Source: an uncultured Pelagibacteraceae bacterium (GTDB taxonomy: Bacteria > Pseudomonadota > Alphaproteobacteria > Pelagibacterales > Pelagibacteraceae). Taken from it: 64,000 bases of DNA. Under the pieces are notes generated by a model. It did no database searches and was not told the origin of the DNA. It was given only the letters and a program-made list of their open reading frames with translations. A program made the translations under genes and the position numbers. Shown piece after piece: positions 8,145-16,401 of this stretch. The stretch spans positions 62,001-126,000 of the forward strand of contig CACORJ010000002.1 of NCBI GenBank assembly GCA_902629575.1. The letters run 5' to 3'. The number at the start of each line of letters is the position of its first letter. Positions within the stretch are counted from its first letter, which is position 1.

Positions 8145-9185
8145 TTAATGATTTATTGAGGAAGAAAAATTCCAAGAACAATCAAAACTAGGTATATAAA
8201 CCCTTGATAATTTAGTATTTCCGAAGTGATGATTAAATACATTTAACCAGTTTTCGACTTGATAAGGTTTTTTGTCTTGACTTCCAACTTGAGCTGTAAT
8301 TACACCCTTGGGTTTTAAAATCCTTACAAGAGAATCCATATTTTTTTCTGCCAGATCTATGCAAAATTGGTCATCATTGAGATCAACAAAAATATGATCA
8401 TAAGTATCATCGCTAACTGACTTTATGCTCTTGAAAGCGTCACCCCAAACACATTTTACTGAATTTTTTTCAGTAGCCTTATTTCCAATATTACCTAAAT
8501 GTTTATTACAAACTTCAACCACTTCAGGATCAAGTTCGTACCAATCAACAAAATTAAATTTTTTAGAAATACATTCTCTTGCCACACCACCATCGCCACC
8601 ACCAATGATCGCTACTCTTTCATTAGACTTATTTAACTTTAATCCTGCACCTACGAAAGTTGAACTATATAAATGCTCATCAGAAGCTGCCACTTGAATT
8701 TCACCATCAATAAATAATGATTTTCCAAACTGTTCCAGATCTAAAATTTCGATGTGTTGCCCAACTTTTGATTTAAAATCCTCTAAAACCTCATTTACTA
8801 CGTATGATTTTTGCAAGCCAGGTGAGCTATATATGTCATGGTAAAGTGATCTTGTATCTCTATTAAATTCTTTTTTGACTATTCTTTTATGTTCAAATTC
8901 ATTCTTAATAATATCAATTGCAACAGATGGACTTATTTTTCCACAAGTAAAAAAATCAAAACTTATAATTCCTTTTTCTGGGAAAGTATGAAAACTTATA
9001 TGACTTTCTGCAAGTAAAGCTAAGATTGTAAATCCTTGAGGTTCAAATTTATATTTTGAAATTTTTAAGACAGTTACATTAGCTGCTTTGGCGATTTTAT
9101 TGATAACTCTCTCATAAACTGAAGGATCGTATTCCTTGGAATTTCCAATTATATCTAAAGTAATATGCTCCCCAACTTTTATCAT
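8145..9185 (-). CDS. speDE: Fused S-adenosylmethionine decarboxylase-spermidine synthase
   Basis: Residues 1-120 are a prokaryotic class-1B AdoMet decarboxylase: ESHISFHTFPEKG holds the Glu60-Ser61 self-cleavage site that would form the pyruvoyl cofactor, and Cys81 in FFTCGK matches the catalytic cysteine. Residues 120-346 are an aminopropyltransferase with the decarboxylated-SAM-binding motif GGGDGG (195-200) and the acidic YELDPEVVEV block. One polypeptide could thus decarboxylate SAM and transfer its aminopropyl group to a diamine, releasing methylthioadenosine (MTA). Such fusions have been described in bacteria including Pelagibacter. The aldolase gene ends 1 bp upstream, and the whole operon handles MTA. 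Confidence 0.93.
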   Translation of the reverse strand: MIKVGEHITLDIIGNSKEYDPSVYERVINKIAKAANVTVLKISKYKFEPQGFTILALLAESHISFHTFPEKGIISFDFFTCGKISPSVAIDIIKNEFEHKRIVKKEFNRDTRSLYHDIYSSPGLQKSYVVNEVLEDFKSKVGQHIEILDLEQFGKSLFIDGEIQVAASDEHLYSSTFVGAGLKLNKSNERVAIIGGGDGGVARECISKKFNFVDWYELDPEVVEVCNKHLGNIGNKATEKNSVKCVWGDAFKSIKSVSDDTYDHIFVDLNDDQFCIDLAEKNMDSLVRILKPKGVITAQVGSQDKKPYQVENWLNVFNHHFGNTKLSRVYIPSFDCSWNFSSSINH

Positions 9186-9186
9186 G

Positions 9187-9843
9187 TTACCCTTTTTTAT
9201 AATTTTTAGCTTTTTCCAAAACTTTTTTCATCTCTTCAAATGAAAGAATCTTTGGTTCTCCCAACCTTAGTGCAATAGTGTATTGATGACAAATATTTTC
9301 TATCTCTTGTGCAAGTTCAAAAGCTTCATCTAAATTTTTTCCAAAAGCAACCTGTCCGTGATTAGACATCAAGCAAGCACTTCTATTTTCTAAAGCTTTA
9401 ATTACATTATTGGAAAGCTCTTCTGTTCCAAAAGTAGCGTAATCAGCACATTTAATGTCCTCACCGCCAGCTAGGGCAATCATGTAATGGAAAGGAGGAA
9501 TTGCTTTACCATGTGAAGATACAGCTACTGCGTGTGGAGAATGAGCATGGACAATCGCTTGAGCATTCTTTTTATCTACATAAATATCTCTATGAAATCT
9601 CCACTCAGATGAAGGGTTGTTTCCTGAGTAGTTTTTTTCTATCTCTTCGTTTAAACTCATAAAAACAATATCTTCTGGTTTCAGAGTTTCATACTTTTTT
9701 CCTGAGGGTGTAATTAAATATCCATCTTTATCATCTTCTTTAGCTCTTACGGATATATTTCCTGATCTTAGAGGGGAAAGATTTGTTGAATTTAATTTTA
9801 AAGAATATTCGATAATTTGATTTTTTTGATCTAAATTTTTCAT
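9187..9843 (-). CDS. Class II aldolase of MTA salvage (Ald2-like, or MtnB-like dehydratase)
   Basis: A 218-residue member of the class II aldolase/adducin family. The metal site is visible as His99 and His101 (VHAHSPHAVAV) and His162 (MSNHGQVA), with the catalytic Glu80 in PSSEWRFH. The overall pattern resembles fuculose-phosphate aldolase. Because it overlaps mtnA by 4 bp and lies in an operon with mtnP, the likely substrate is 5-methylthioribulose-1-phosphate. It could be split to dihydroxyacetone phosphate and methylthioacetaldehyde (DHAP shunt) or dehydrated as by MtnB. No other methionine-salvage genes (mtnC, mtnD) are nearby, which favours the aldolase reading. Confidence 0.85.
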   Translation of the reverse strand: MKNLDQKNQIIEYSLKLNSTNLSPLRSGNISVRAKEDDKDGYLITPSGKKYETLKPEDIVFMSLNEEIEKNYSGNNPSSEWRFHRDIYVDKKNAQAIVHAHSPHAVAVSSHGKAIPPFHYMIALAGGEDIKCADYATFGTEELSNNVIKALENRSACLMSNHGQVAFGKNLDEAFELAQEIENICHQYTIALRLGEPKILSFEEMKKVLEKAKNYKKG

Positions 9844-10910
9844 TTAAATAATTTACTTAATCCCTCTGATGATGCTTCACATATACCTTTTTCAGTAATT
9901 AATCCTGTTACATATTTTGCAGGTGTTACATCAAAAGCTAAATTCATAGCTTTACTTTTTTTTGGATAGATATGTATTTTTTTTACATCTCCCTTTTCAT
10001 CATAACCCTCAATATGAGATAATTCCTCTGAATTTCTTTCCTCGATAGGAATATCTTTAGGGTTTTTTATATTCCAATCAATTGTTGAACTAGGTAGCGC
10101 TACATAAAAAGGAATATCATTATCATGAGCAGCCAAAGCTTTAAGATAAGTCCCAACTTTATTGCAAACATCCCCGTTTGATAAAGTTCTATCTGTTCCA
10201 ACAATACACATATCAACCTCTCCTCTTTGCATCAAAATTCCACCTGTGTTATCTGCAATGATAGTATTTTTAATTCCTTCTTCATTTAATTCATATGAAG
10301 TGAGATTTGCACCTTGATTTCTTGGTCTAGTTTCATCTGCCCAAACATGGATTGGGATACCTTTTTTATGAGCATGATATATGGGAGATGTTGCTGTCCC
10401 CCAATTTATTGTTGCAAGCCATCCAGCATTACAATGAGTTAAAATATTAACTGTATCTTTTTTTTTATTATAAATTTCCTCTATAATTTTAAGACCATTT
10501 AACCCTATATTTTCACAAAACTTTATATCCTCCTCACAGATTTCTTTTGTTTCACTTAAAGCTATTTCTAAAATTTTATCACTTTTTACGCCTGATAATT
10601 TATTCATCATTCTATCAACGGCCCACTTAAGATTAATTGCTGTAGGTCTTGAATTAACTAAATCTTCAGCAGATTTTTTTAGAAAAGATTGATTATTATT
10701 TTCAATAATAGCTAATACTAATCCATAAGCTGCTGTTGCTCCTATTAATGGCGCACCTCTCACCTCCATTGCTTTAATTGCTCTTATTGCATCTTCAACC
10801 GTTTTAAGGTCTTTTATAACAAATCGATGTGGAAGTTTGGTTTGATCAATAATCTTTACGACATTGTTTTCAAACCAAATCGTACGATATTCTTTTCCCT
10901 CTATTTTCAT
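9840..10910 (-). CDS. mtnA: S-methyl-5-thioribose-1-phosphate isomerase
   Basis: The 356-residue protein is related to eIF2B subunits and has the MtnA landmarks: RGAPLIGATAAYG (residues 51-63), the catalytic cysteine in THCNAGWLAT (Cys160) and the catalytic aspartate in VGTDRT (Asp240). It isomerises methylthioribose-1-phosphate, the MtnP product, to methylthioribulose-1-phosphate. It starts directly after the hydrolase stop and overlaps the aldolase gene by 4 bp, so it sits in the middle of a tightly coupled operon. Confidence 0.95.
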   Translation of the reverse strand: MKIEGKEYRTIWFENNVVKIIDQTKLPHRFVIKDLKTVEDAIRAIKAMEVRGAPLIGATAAYGLVLAIIENNNQSFLKKSAEDLVNSRPTAINLKWAVDRMMNKLSGVKSDKILEIALSETKEICEEDIKFCENIGLNGLKIIEEIYNKKKDTVNILTHCNAGWLATINWGTATSPIYHAHKKGIPIHVWADETRPRNQGANLTSYELNEEGIKNTIIADNTGGILMQRGEVDMCIVGTDRTLSNGDVCNKVGTYLKALAAHDNDIPFYVALPSSTIDWNIKNPKDIPIEERNSEELSHIEGYDEKGDVKKIHIYPKKSKAMNLAFDVTPAKYVTGLITEKGICEASSEGLSKLFK

Positions 10911-11819
10911 TTAATCAACTCTTGAATCAATAAAATCAATAATTTTCTGATTAAATGCTTTGAAACAATTTGCTCTGTCCATATCATGATAATTTTTAAT
11001 TGGTTTTCCCCATACACTACAACTTTTTCCATTAACTTTGTTGTCTTGGGAAATGACTATTCTTTCGACACCTGAAACTTCCTCAACCCAATCAGATACT
11101 AATCCACCAAATGGATCTTTAGGATGAGTAAAAACTAATACTGGTAAATTTGAGCTTTTTTTAATCTCATCTATTTGCATTTGCCTCATATTAGCTGGAC
11201 CAGCACCATCTTTTTCTTTAAATTTTTTTAAAGCATCATCTACTCCAACTTTTTTAACTTTATAAGTTTTGGTTAAACGACCATAGCACTCAGGTACAAA
11301 AGAAATACCACCAGCAACAATATCTTGATATCTACTGAGTAACATCATTGTCATCCATCCACCACAAGATCGCCCAGTTATAAATATTTGTTTTTTATTA
11401 AATCCTTGAGCAGTAAAATCCTCAATAAGTTTTAAATTTGCATCTAATCTTTTTTCAAGTTTTGGCTTACCTTTATATGGTTCTGAAAATTTTTTTTTAT
11501 TCCATAATCTTTTATAATCGTCTCCTTTAAGTTTGCCTGTACAAAAAAGATAAACCACTATCTCTTTATCTTTAACTTTTTTTCCTACTAAAGATGACAT
11601 ATTTTGCATTCCTCCCTTCCATGCGCAATCACTGGAAGGACCATCATGAGTAGTTTGACCATGATTATAAATTAATAGAATTTTATTTTGTGGATTATCT
11701 ATTTTTTGTTCTTTTGAATAGCTAACTTTGTCAGTCAAAAATCCACTCTTAGTCATTTTATCAGCCAAGACATTTGTGTTAAATAAAATGATAAATGATA
11801 TTGCTATAATTTTTTTCAT
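10911..11819 (-). CDS. Exported alpha/beta-hydrolase-like protein in the MTA operon
   Basis: The 302-residue protein starts with a probable signal peptide (residues 1-19, ending NTNVLA). It carries an alpha/beta-hydrolase nucleophile elbow GRSCGGW with Ser151, an early LLIYNHGQTTHDG block of the oxyanion-hole type, and a late LVFTHPKDPFGG block where the acid is expected. Its position between mtnP (4 bp overlap) and mtnA (no gap) is odd, because those enzymes are cytoplasmic. The substrate is unknown; a periplasmic esterase or dienelactone-hydrolase-like role is possible. Confidence 0.78.
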   Translation of the reverse strand: MKKIIAISFIILFNTNVLADKMTKSGFLTDKVSYSKEQKIDNPQNKILLIYNHGQTTHDGPSSDCAWKGGMQNMSSLVGKKVKDKEIVVYLFCTGKLKGDDYKRLWNKKKFSEPYKGKPKLEKRLDANLKLIEDFTAQGFNKKQIFITGRSCGGWMTMMLLSRYQDIVAGGISFVPECYGRLTKTYKVKKVGVDDALKKFKEKDGAGPANMRQMQIDEIKKSSNLPVLVFTHPKDPFGGLVSDWVEEVSGVERIVISQDNKVNGKSCSVWGKPIKNYHDMDRANCFKAFNQKIIDFIDSRVD

Positions 11820-12688
11820 TTACTTAGTACTCTCCCGGCTATCGTATTAAGTTTATCTTTTGTTTCTTTGCTCCTTTTTTCAGGTGCTGTAATAATTGCC
11901 ACATCCAAACAATTATTTGTTGGATCATTTGGATCAATATGATTTTCAAAATTTTCTATTAAATCTTTAATCATATTTTTCGCTTTAACTGCATTTCCTA
12001 AAAGAACTCTTATTACTTGTTGTACATCTACATTTTCATGATCTGGATGCCAGCAATCATAATCAGTCACCATAGATACAGAGGCATATCTAATTTCTGC
12101 CTCCCTTGCTAATTTTGCTTCTGGCATATTTGTCATGCCAACTACATCTGCTTTCCAAGATCTATATAAATTGGACTCTGCCAATGTTGAAAATTGAGGT
12201 CCCTCCATAACAACATAAGTACCATTTCTTTGATATTCAATTTTTTTATTTTTAATTGCTTCTTCGCATGCATTCATTAATCCATTGGAGGTTGGATGAG
12301 CCATTGAAACATGAGCTACAATCTCATCATCAAAAAATGTGTTTTTTCTTGCAAATGTTCTATCTATAAACTGATCAACGATTACAAATGTTCCTGGTGG
12401 CAAATCCTCTTTTAAAGAACCAACTGCAGAAATTGAAACTATATCTGTTACCCCTAATTGTTTTAAAGCATCAATATTAGCTCTAAAGTTTATTCTCGAT
12501 GGGGAAATAAAATGACCTCTTCCATGTCTTGGTAAAAAGTAAACTTCTTTATCATTATAATTGGTTTTTAATATTTGATCAGAAGGTTTTCCCCAAGGAG
12601 TGTTTAAATCCAATAATTCTCTATTTTTGAACTCTTCAACATCATAAAGACCGCTACCACCTATTATTGCTAATTTATTTATTGTCAT
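11816..12688 (-). CDS. mtnP: S-methyl-5'-thioadenosine phosphorylase
   Basis: A 290-residue purine phosphorylase-fold enzyme. AIIGGSGLYDVEEF at the N-terminus, FLPRHGRGHFISPS (phosphate and ribose contacts), and YVVMEGPQFSTLAES plus GMTNMPEAKLAREAE are all MtnP signatures. It cleaves MTA phosphorolytically to adenine and methylthioribose-1-phosphate. It is the first gene of an operon with mtnA, the aldolase and the speD-speE fusion, and it diverges from apt (40 bp apart), which can recycle the adenine. Confidence 0.95.
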   Translation of the reverse strand: MTINKLAIIGGSGLYDVEEFKNRELLDLNTPWGKPSDQILKTNYNDKEVYFLPRHGRGHFISPSRINFRANIDALKQLGVTDIVSISAVGSLKEDLPPGTFVIVDQFIDRTFARKNTFFDDEIVAHVSMAHPTSNGLMNACEEAIKNKKIEYQRNGTYVVMEGPQFSTLAESNLYRSWKADVVGMTNMPEAKLAREAEIRYASVSMVTDYDCWHPDHENVDVQQVIRVLLGNAVKAKNMIKDLIENFENHIDPNDPTNNCLDVAIITAPEKRSKETKDKLNTIAGRVLSK

Positions 12689-12728
12689 GTTAAAAATTTA
12701 ATTTATCTATATTTTATATTTAAGTATT

Positions 12729-13256
12729 ATGAATTTAAAAGACTTTATCAGATCTATTCCTGATTATCCTAAAAAAGGCATATTATTTAGGGATATAACA
12801 ACACTCATAAAAAACGAAAAAGCTTTTGAAAATTGTATTAACCAAATAGTTGAAAGATCAAAAAATTATAAGATAGACAAAATTGCAGCTATAGAATCTA
12901 GAGGTTTCGTTTTCGCCTCTGCAGTTTCATACTTATTAAAGAAACCTTTTGTAATGTTGCGAAAAAAAAATAAATTACCTGCTGATGTTTATTCAGTCGA
13001 TTTTAAATTAGAATATGGTACTGCAACAATTGAAATTCATAAAGATTCTGTTAAAAAAAATGATAATGTATTAGTTATTGATGATTTAATTGCTACAGGA
13101 GGAACTGCAGAAGCAGCGGCTAAATTAATTGAAATTTCAGGGGGAAAAGTCTCGTGTTTTATATTTGTTATTAATCTTTTTGATTTAAATGGATGTGAAA
13201 ATTTAGTTAAAAAAGGATATAAAGTCGAAAATTTGATAGAGTTTCCAGGACATTAA
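12729..13256 (+). CDS. apt: Adenine phosphoribosyltransferase
   Basis: The 175-residue protein starts MNLKDFIRSIPDYPKKGILF, the conserved Apt N-terminus. It has RDITTLI, the IESRGFVFASA purine-binding block and the PRPP-binding motif VLVIDDLIATGGTA (residues 114-127). It converts adenine and PRPP to AMP in the cytoplasm. Divergent placement from mtnP links it to adenine released from MTA. The sugar-nucleotide gene starts 7 bp downstream. Confidence 0.96.
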   Translation: MNLKDFIRSIPDYPKKGILFRDITTLIKNEKAFENCINQIVERSKNYKIDKIAAIESRGFVFASAVSYLLKKPFVMLRKKNKLPADVYSVDFKLEYGTATIEIHKDSVKKNDNVLVIDDLIATGGTAEAAAKLIEISGGKVSCFIFVINLFDLNGCENLVKKGYKVENLIEFPGH

Positions 13257-13263
13257 ATTTGAA

Positions 13264-14277
13264 ATGAAAAAAATAATTGTTACAGGTGGATTAGGTTTTA
13301 TAGGGAGTAATTTAATAGATCTTTTAATTAGTAAAAATTATTATGTAGTAAATATAGATAAAGTGACATATTCGTCTAATTTTTATAATACACAAAATTT
13401 TAAAAAAACAAATAAATATAAATTCATTAAATGTGATATCGGAGAGAAAAAAATTAAAAAAATTTTATATCAATATAAACCAGTTGCAATTTTTAATCTT
13501 GCAGCTGAAACTCATGTTGATAGATCAATAGATAATCCTGAAAATTTTATTAAAAGTAATATAATTGGAGTATTTAATCTTTTAAAATATTTTAGAGAAT
13601 ATACAAAAAAATATAAATCAAAATTGATCCATATTTCTACTGATGAAGTTTATGGTGATATTTTATCTGGTAGATCATCTGAGAAATATCCTTACAAACC
13701 AAGTTCACCATACGCTGCAAGTAAAGCAGCTTCAGACCATTTAGTTTATTCGTATGTAAGAACTTTTAATATTCCAGCAATAATTACAAATTGTTCGAAT
13801 AACTACGGTCCTAAACAACATCCAGAAAAATTAATTCCAAAACTTATCTACAATATAATAAATAATAAACCTTTACCAATTTATGGGAAAGGAACAAACT
13901 CAAGAGAATGGATTTATGTAAAAGATCATTGTGAAGCTTTGTTTAAAGTATTTAATAAAGGAAAAATTGGAGAGTTTTATAACATAGGCTCAAATAAAAA
14001 TTTGAATAATTTAGAAGTTTCAAAGGAATTAATAAACATTTCAAAATCTAAAATCAAAACTGGAAGAAAAGTAAAAATCTTGTTTGTAAAAGATCGACCA
14101 GGACATGATGTTAGATATGCTCTAAACAGTAACAAAATTAAGACTAAACTAAACTGGAAACCGAGAACAAATTTTAAACAAGGTATTAAATTAACTTTTG
14201 AATGGTATCTTAAAAATAAAGAGTATTATAAATCTTTATCAAAGAAAGATATTATTAAAAGATTGGGCACAAAATGA
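13264..14277 (+). CDS. rmlB: dTDP-glucose 4,6-dehydratase-like protein
   Basis: A 337-residue extended SDR with the NAD-binding motif GGLGFIGSN (8-16), the TDEVYGDI catalytic block (Asp127-Glu128) that separates RmlB from plain epimerases, and the YxxxK pair Tyr150/Lys154 in SPYAASKAASDH. The downstream NNYGPKQHPEKLIPKL segment is also RmlB-typical. It would make dTDP-4-keto-6-deoxyglucose from dTDP-glucose. It overlaps rmlA by 4 bp. No rmlC is present, so the final sugar may not be rhamnose. Confidence 0.92.
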   Translation: MKKIIVTGGLGFIGSNLIDLLISKNYYVVNIDKVTYSSNFYNTQNFKKTNKYKFIKCDIGEKKIKKILYQYKPVAIFNLAAETHVDRSIDNPENFIKSNIIGVFNLLKYFREYTKKYKSKLIHISTDEVYGDILSGRSSEKYPYKPSSPYAASKAASDHLVYSYVRTFNIPAIITNCSNNYGPKQHPEKLIPKLIYNIINNKPLPIYGKGTNSREWIYVKDHCEALFKVFNKGKIGEFYNIGSNKNLNNLEVSKELINISKSKIKTGRKVKILFVKDRPGHDVRYALNSNKIKTKLNWKPRTNFKQGIKLTFEWYLKNKEYYKSLSKKDIIKRLGTK

Positions 14278-15143
14278 TTAAAAAAGGAATTATATTAGCT
14301 GGTGGTAAGGGTACTAGGATGAGTCCCCTAACTAAAGCGGTTAATAAACAATTGCTGCCTGTTTATGATAAACCACTGATTTTTTATCCCTTATCAATTT
14401 TGATGTTAGCAAAAATAAGAGATATCTTAATAATTGTTAACAAAGGTCAACTAGAGCAATATAAAAAAATATTACCAAATGGAGATAATTTGGGAATAAA
14501 AATTACTTATATAGAGCAAGAGAAGCCCAGGGGTTTACCGGATGCATTCATTTTAGGTGAAAAATTTATAGGAAATCAAAATGTAGCAATGATATTAGGG
14601 GATAATTTTTTTTATGGTCAAAATTTATCAGGCAAACTTCTTGAAAATACAAAGCTTAAGATCGGAGCGAAAATAGTTTTATATAAAGTTCAAAAGCCAG
14701 AAGCGTTTGGAGTTGCAAAAATAAATTCAAAAAATAAAATTATTTCTATTAAAGAAAAACCAAAAAAATTTTTCTCTGATCTTGCTATCACAGGACTTTA
14801 TTTTTTTGATAATAAAGTAATTAATTTTGCAAAAAAATTGAAACCTTCAAAAAGAAATGAATTAGAAATTGTTGATTTATTAAATCTTTATAAAAAAAGA
14901 AATAATTTGACAGCTGACCTAATTGGAAGAGGAGGTGCATGGTTAGATACTGGGTCAATTGAAGATTTTTATAAAACCTCTGCTTTTGTTTCTGCTATAG
15001 AAAACAGACAGGGTTTTAAAATTGCATGTTTAGAAGAAATAGCATTCAATTTTAAATGGATTAAAAAAAGTCATATTAAGAAAGCGATTAAGTTTTACGG
15101 TAGTTGTAATTATTCAAAATATCTAAATAACCTAATTTCTTGA
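14274..15143 (+). CDS. rmlA: Glucose-1-phosphate thymidylyltransferase
   Basis: The 289-residue enzyme begins KGIILAGGKGTRMSPLT, the nucleotidyltransferase signature, followed by KQLLPVYDKPLIFYPLS. MILGDNFFYGQNL and AWLDTGSIEDFYK are further RmlA blocks, and Lys-containing SIKEKPKKF supplies the sugar-phosphate contact. It activates glucose-1-phosphate with dTTP to give dTDP-glucose, the substrate of the RmlB-like enzyme encoded immediately upstream. Confidence 0.95.
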   Translation: MIKKGIILAGGKGTRMSPLTKAVNKQLLPVYDKPLIFYPLSILMLAKIRDILIIVNKGQLEQYKKILPNGDNLGIKITYIEQEKPRGLPDAFILGEKFIGNQNVAMILGDNFFYGQNLSGKLLENTKLKIGAKIVLYKVQKPEAFGVAKINSKNKIISIKEKPKKFFSDLAITGLYFFDNKVINFAKKLKPSKRNELEIVDLLNLYKKRNNLTADLIGRGGAWLDTGSIEDFYKTSAFVSAIENRQGFKIACLEEIAFNFKWIKKSHIKKAIKFYGSCNYSKYLNNLIS

Positions 15144-15148
15144 TTAAA

Positions 15149-15856
15149 ATGTTTAAACAAAAAATTCTTGTAACTGGGGGAAATGGTAGATTTGCAAAAG
15201 TTCTTAAAAAACAAAATCCAGGACTAAATCTTTATTTTGCATCTAAAAAAGAATGTAATATTTTAGATGAAAAATCCATTTTAACGGTAATTAAGAAAAT
15301 TAAACCTAGTGTAGTTCTTCACACTGCAGCTTTATCAAGACCAATGAAAATTCATGAACATAATATAATTAAAAGTATAGAACTGAATATTGTTGGGACG
15401 GCAAATTTAGTCAAAATTTGTAGTAAATTAAAAATTAAAATAGTCTATTTTTCAACTAGTTATGTTTATGAAGGAAGAAAAGGAAATTATTCTGAAGATA
15501 GCCCTTTAAAACCTTTTAATAATTATGGTTTATCAAAATTAGGTGGGGAATGTTCAGTTTCTATGTACAAAAATTCATTGATTTTAAGAATTACAATGAC
15601 TGAAAAACCATTTATGTATAAAAAAGCATACAATAATTTGATTTCAAATTATATGTATCATGAAGATTTAGTAAAGATGTTACCTAAACTTATAAAAGAG
15701 AGAGGTATTATTAATGTCGGCGGAAAATCTCAATCTGTTTACTCTTTTGCAAAAAAAAACAATGATAAAATAATAAAAATCAAAGCAAATTCAAATTTAA
15801 AAATGCCTTTACAGCAAAGTATGAGTCTTAAAAAACTATACAAAATTATGAAATAA
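15149..15856 (+). CDS. Short SDR-family sugar-nucleotide reductase (RmlD-like)
   Basis: I chose the ATG at 15149 rather than an in-frame TTG at 15140, because the ATG sits right before FKQKILVTGGNGRFAKVL, the Rossmann start. The protein (about 235 residues) has LHTAALSRPM, YFSTSYVYEG and NNYGLSKLGGE (YxxxK), as in dTDP-4-dehydrorhamnose reductases. It is shorter than RmlD (about 290 residues), lacking part of the C-terminal substrate domain. It probably reduces the 4-keto sugar made by the upstream genes; an alternative is a fucose-type or 4-epimerase role. Confidence 0.75.
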   Translation: MFKQKILVTGGNGRFAKVLKKQNPGLNLYFASKKECNILDEKSILTVIKKIKPSVVLHTAALSRPMKIHEHNIIKSIELNIVGTANLVKICSKLKIKIVYFSTSYVYEGRKGNYSEDSPLKPFNNYGLSKLGGECSVSMYKNSLILRITMTEKPFMYKKAYNNLISNYMYHEDLVKMLPKLIKERGIINVGGKSQSVYSFAKKNNDKIIKIKANSNLKMPLQQSMSLKKLYKIMK

Positions 15857-15952
15857 ATAATGATTTCTTTTTATCTTCTTTGAAAAATATTTTAAACTTA
15901 ATAAATTTCTTTCAAAATATTCTATTAAAATATGTTTTATTGTAATTTAATT

Positions 15953-16029
15953 TGGTAGCGGGAAGTGGGATCGAACCACTGACCTCGGGCTTATGAGTCC
16001 CGCGCTCTAACCAACTGAGCTACCCCGCC
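15953..16029 (-). tRNA. tRNA-Met (anticodon CAT), probably elongator
   Basis: The minus strand folds into a full cloverleaf: acceptor GGCGGGG pairs with TCCCGCT (two G-T wobbles at the ends), D arm GCTC/GAGC, anticodon loop CTCATAA, T arm AGTGG/CCACT with loop TTCGATC, and an encoded CCA at 15953-15955. The first pair is G-T and the anticodon stem lacks the three stacked G-C pairs next to the loop, so it is not the initiator. A lysidine-modified tRNA-Ile2 with a CAT anticodon is the main alternative. The innermost anticodon-stem pair appears to be A-G. Confidence 0.93.
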
Positions 16030-16154
16030 TACACGGTTCGGTACGTATATGGTACTTAGACCAAAACCTACCAACTAATTCTAATTCTTCTCTAAAACGA
16101 ATTACTTATACAATATAATATTTTATATAAAATGATACAATTATGAATGGTATT

Positions 16155-16361
16155 TTAAAATATCAAAGCACCGAAGAGTATAACGCCTAATGATGTAGCA
16201 GCTGTAAATAATAGTTTTTTTCTGCTCTCTTTTTTTTGATCTAATCTTACTCTGTTTAATAATACATTTATGTCCGTTGATTTTATATTGCTCTTAGTTT
16301 CATCTTTAACAATATATCTTGAGATCATTTTATTTTTTACTGATGCAAGGACATTTTTCAT
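16155..16361 (-). CDS. Small hypothetical membrane protein (68 residues)
   Basis: The N-terminal 48 residues are polar and basic, and residues 49-68 form one hydrophobic helix (LLFTAATSLGVILFGALIF), so it is a C-tail-anchored or bitopic small protein. A segment STDINVLLNRVRLDQKKESRKK resembles VDINILKARAQKIQDKENKK in the next protein (16402-16653), so the two are probably related. I do not recognise the family. The two genes are 40 bp apart on the same strand. Confidence 0.65.
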   Translation of the reverse strand: MKNVLASVKNKMISRYIVKDETKSNIKSTDINVLLNRVRLDQKKESRKKLLFTAATSLGVILFGALIF

Positions 16362-16401
16362 AAGTTTATTTAATCACGTAAAAGTTTAATTTTCAAATTA
16401 A

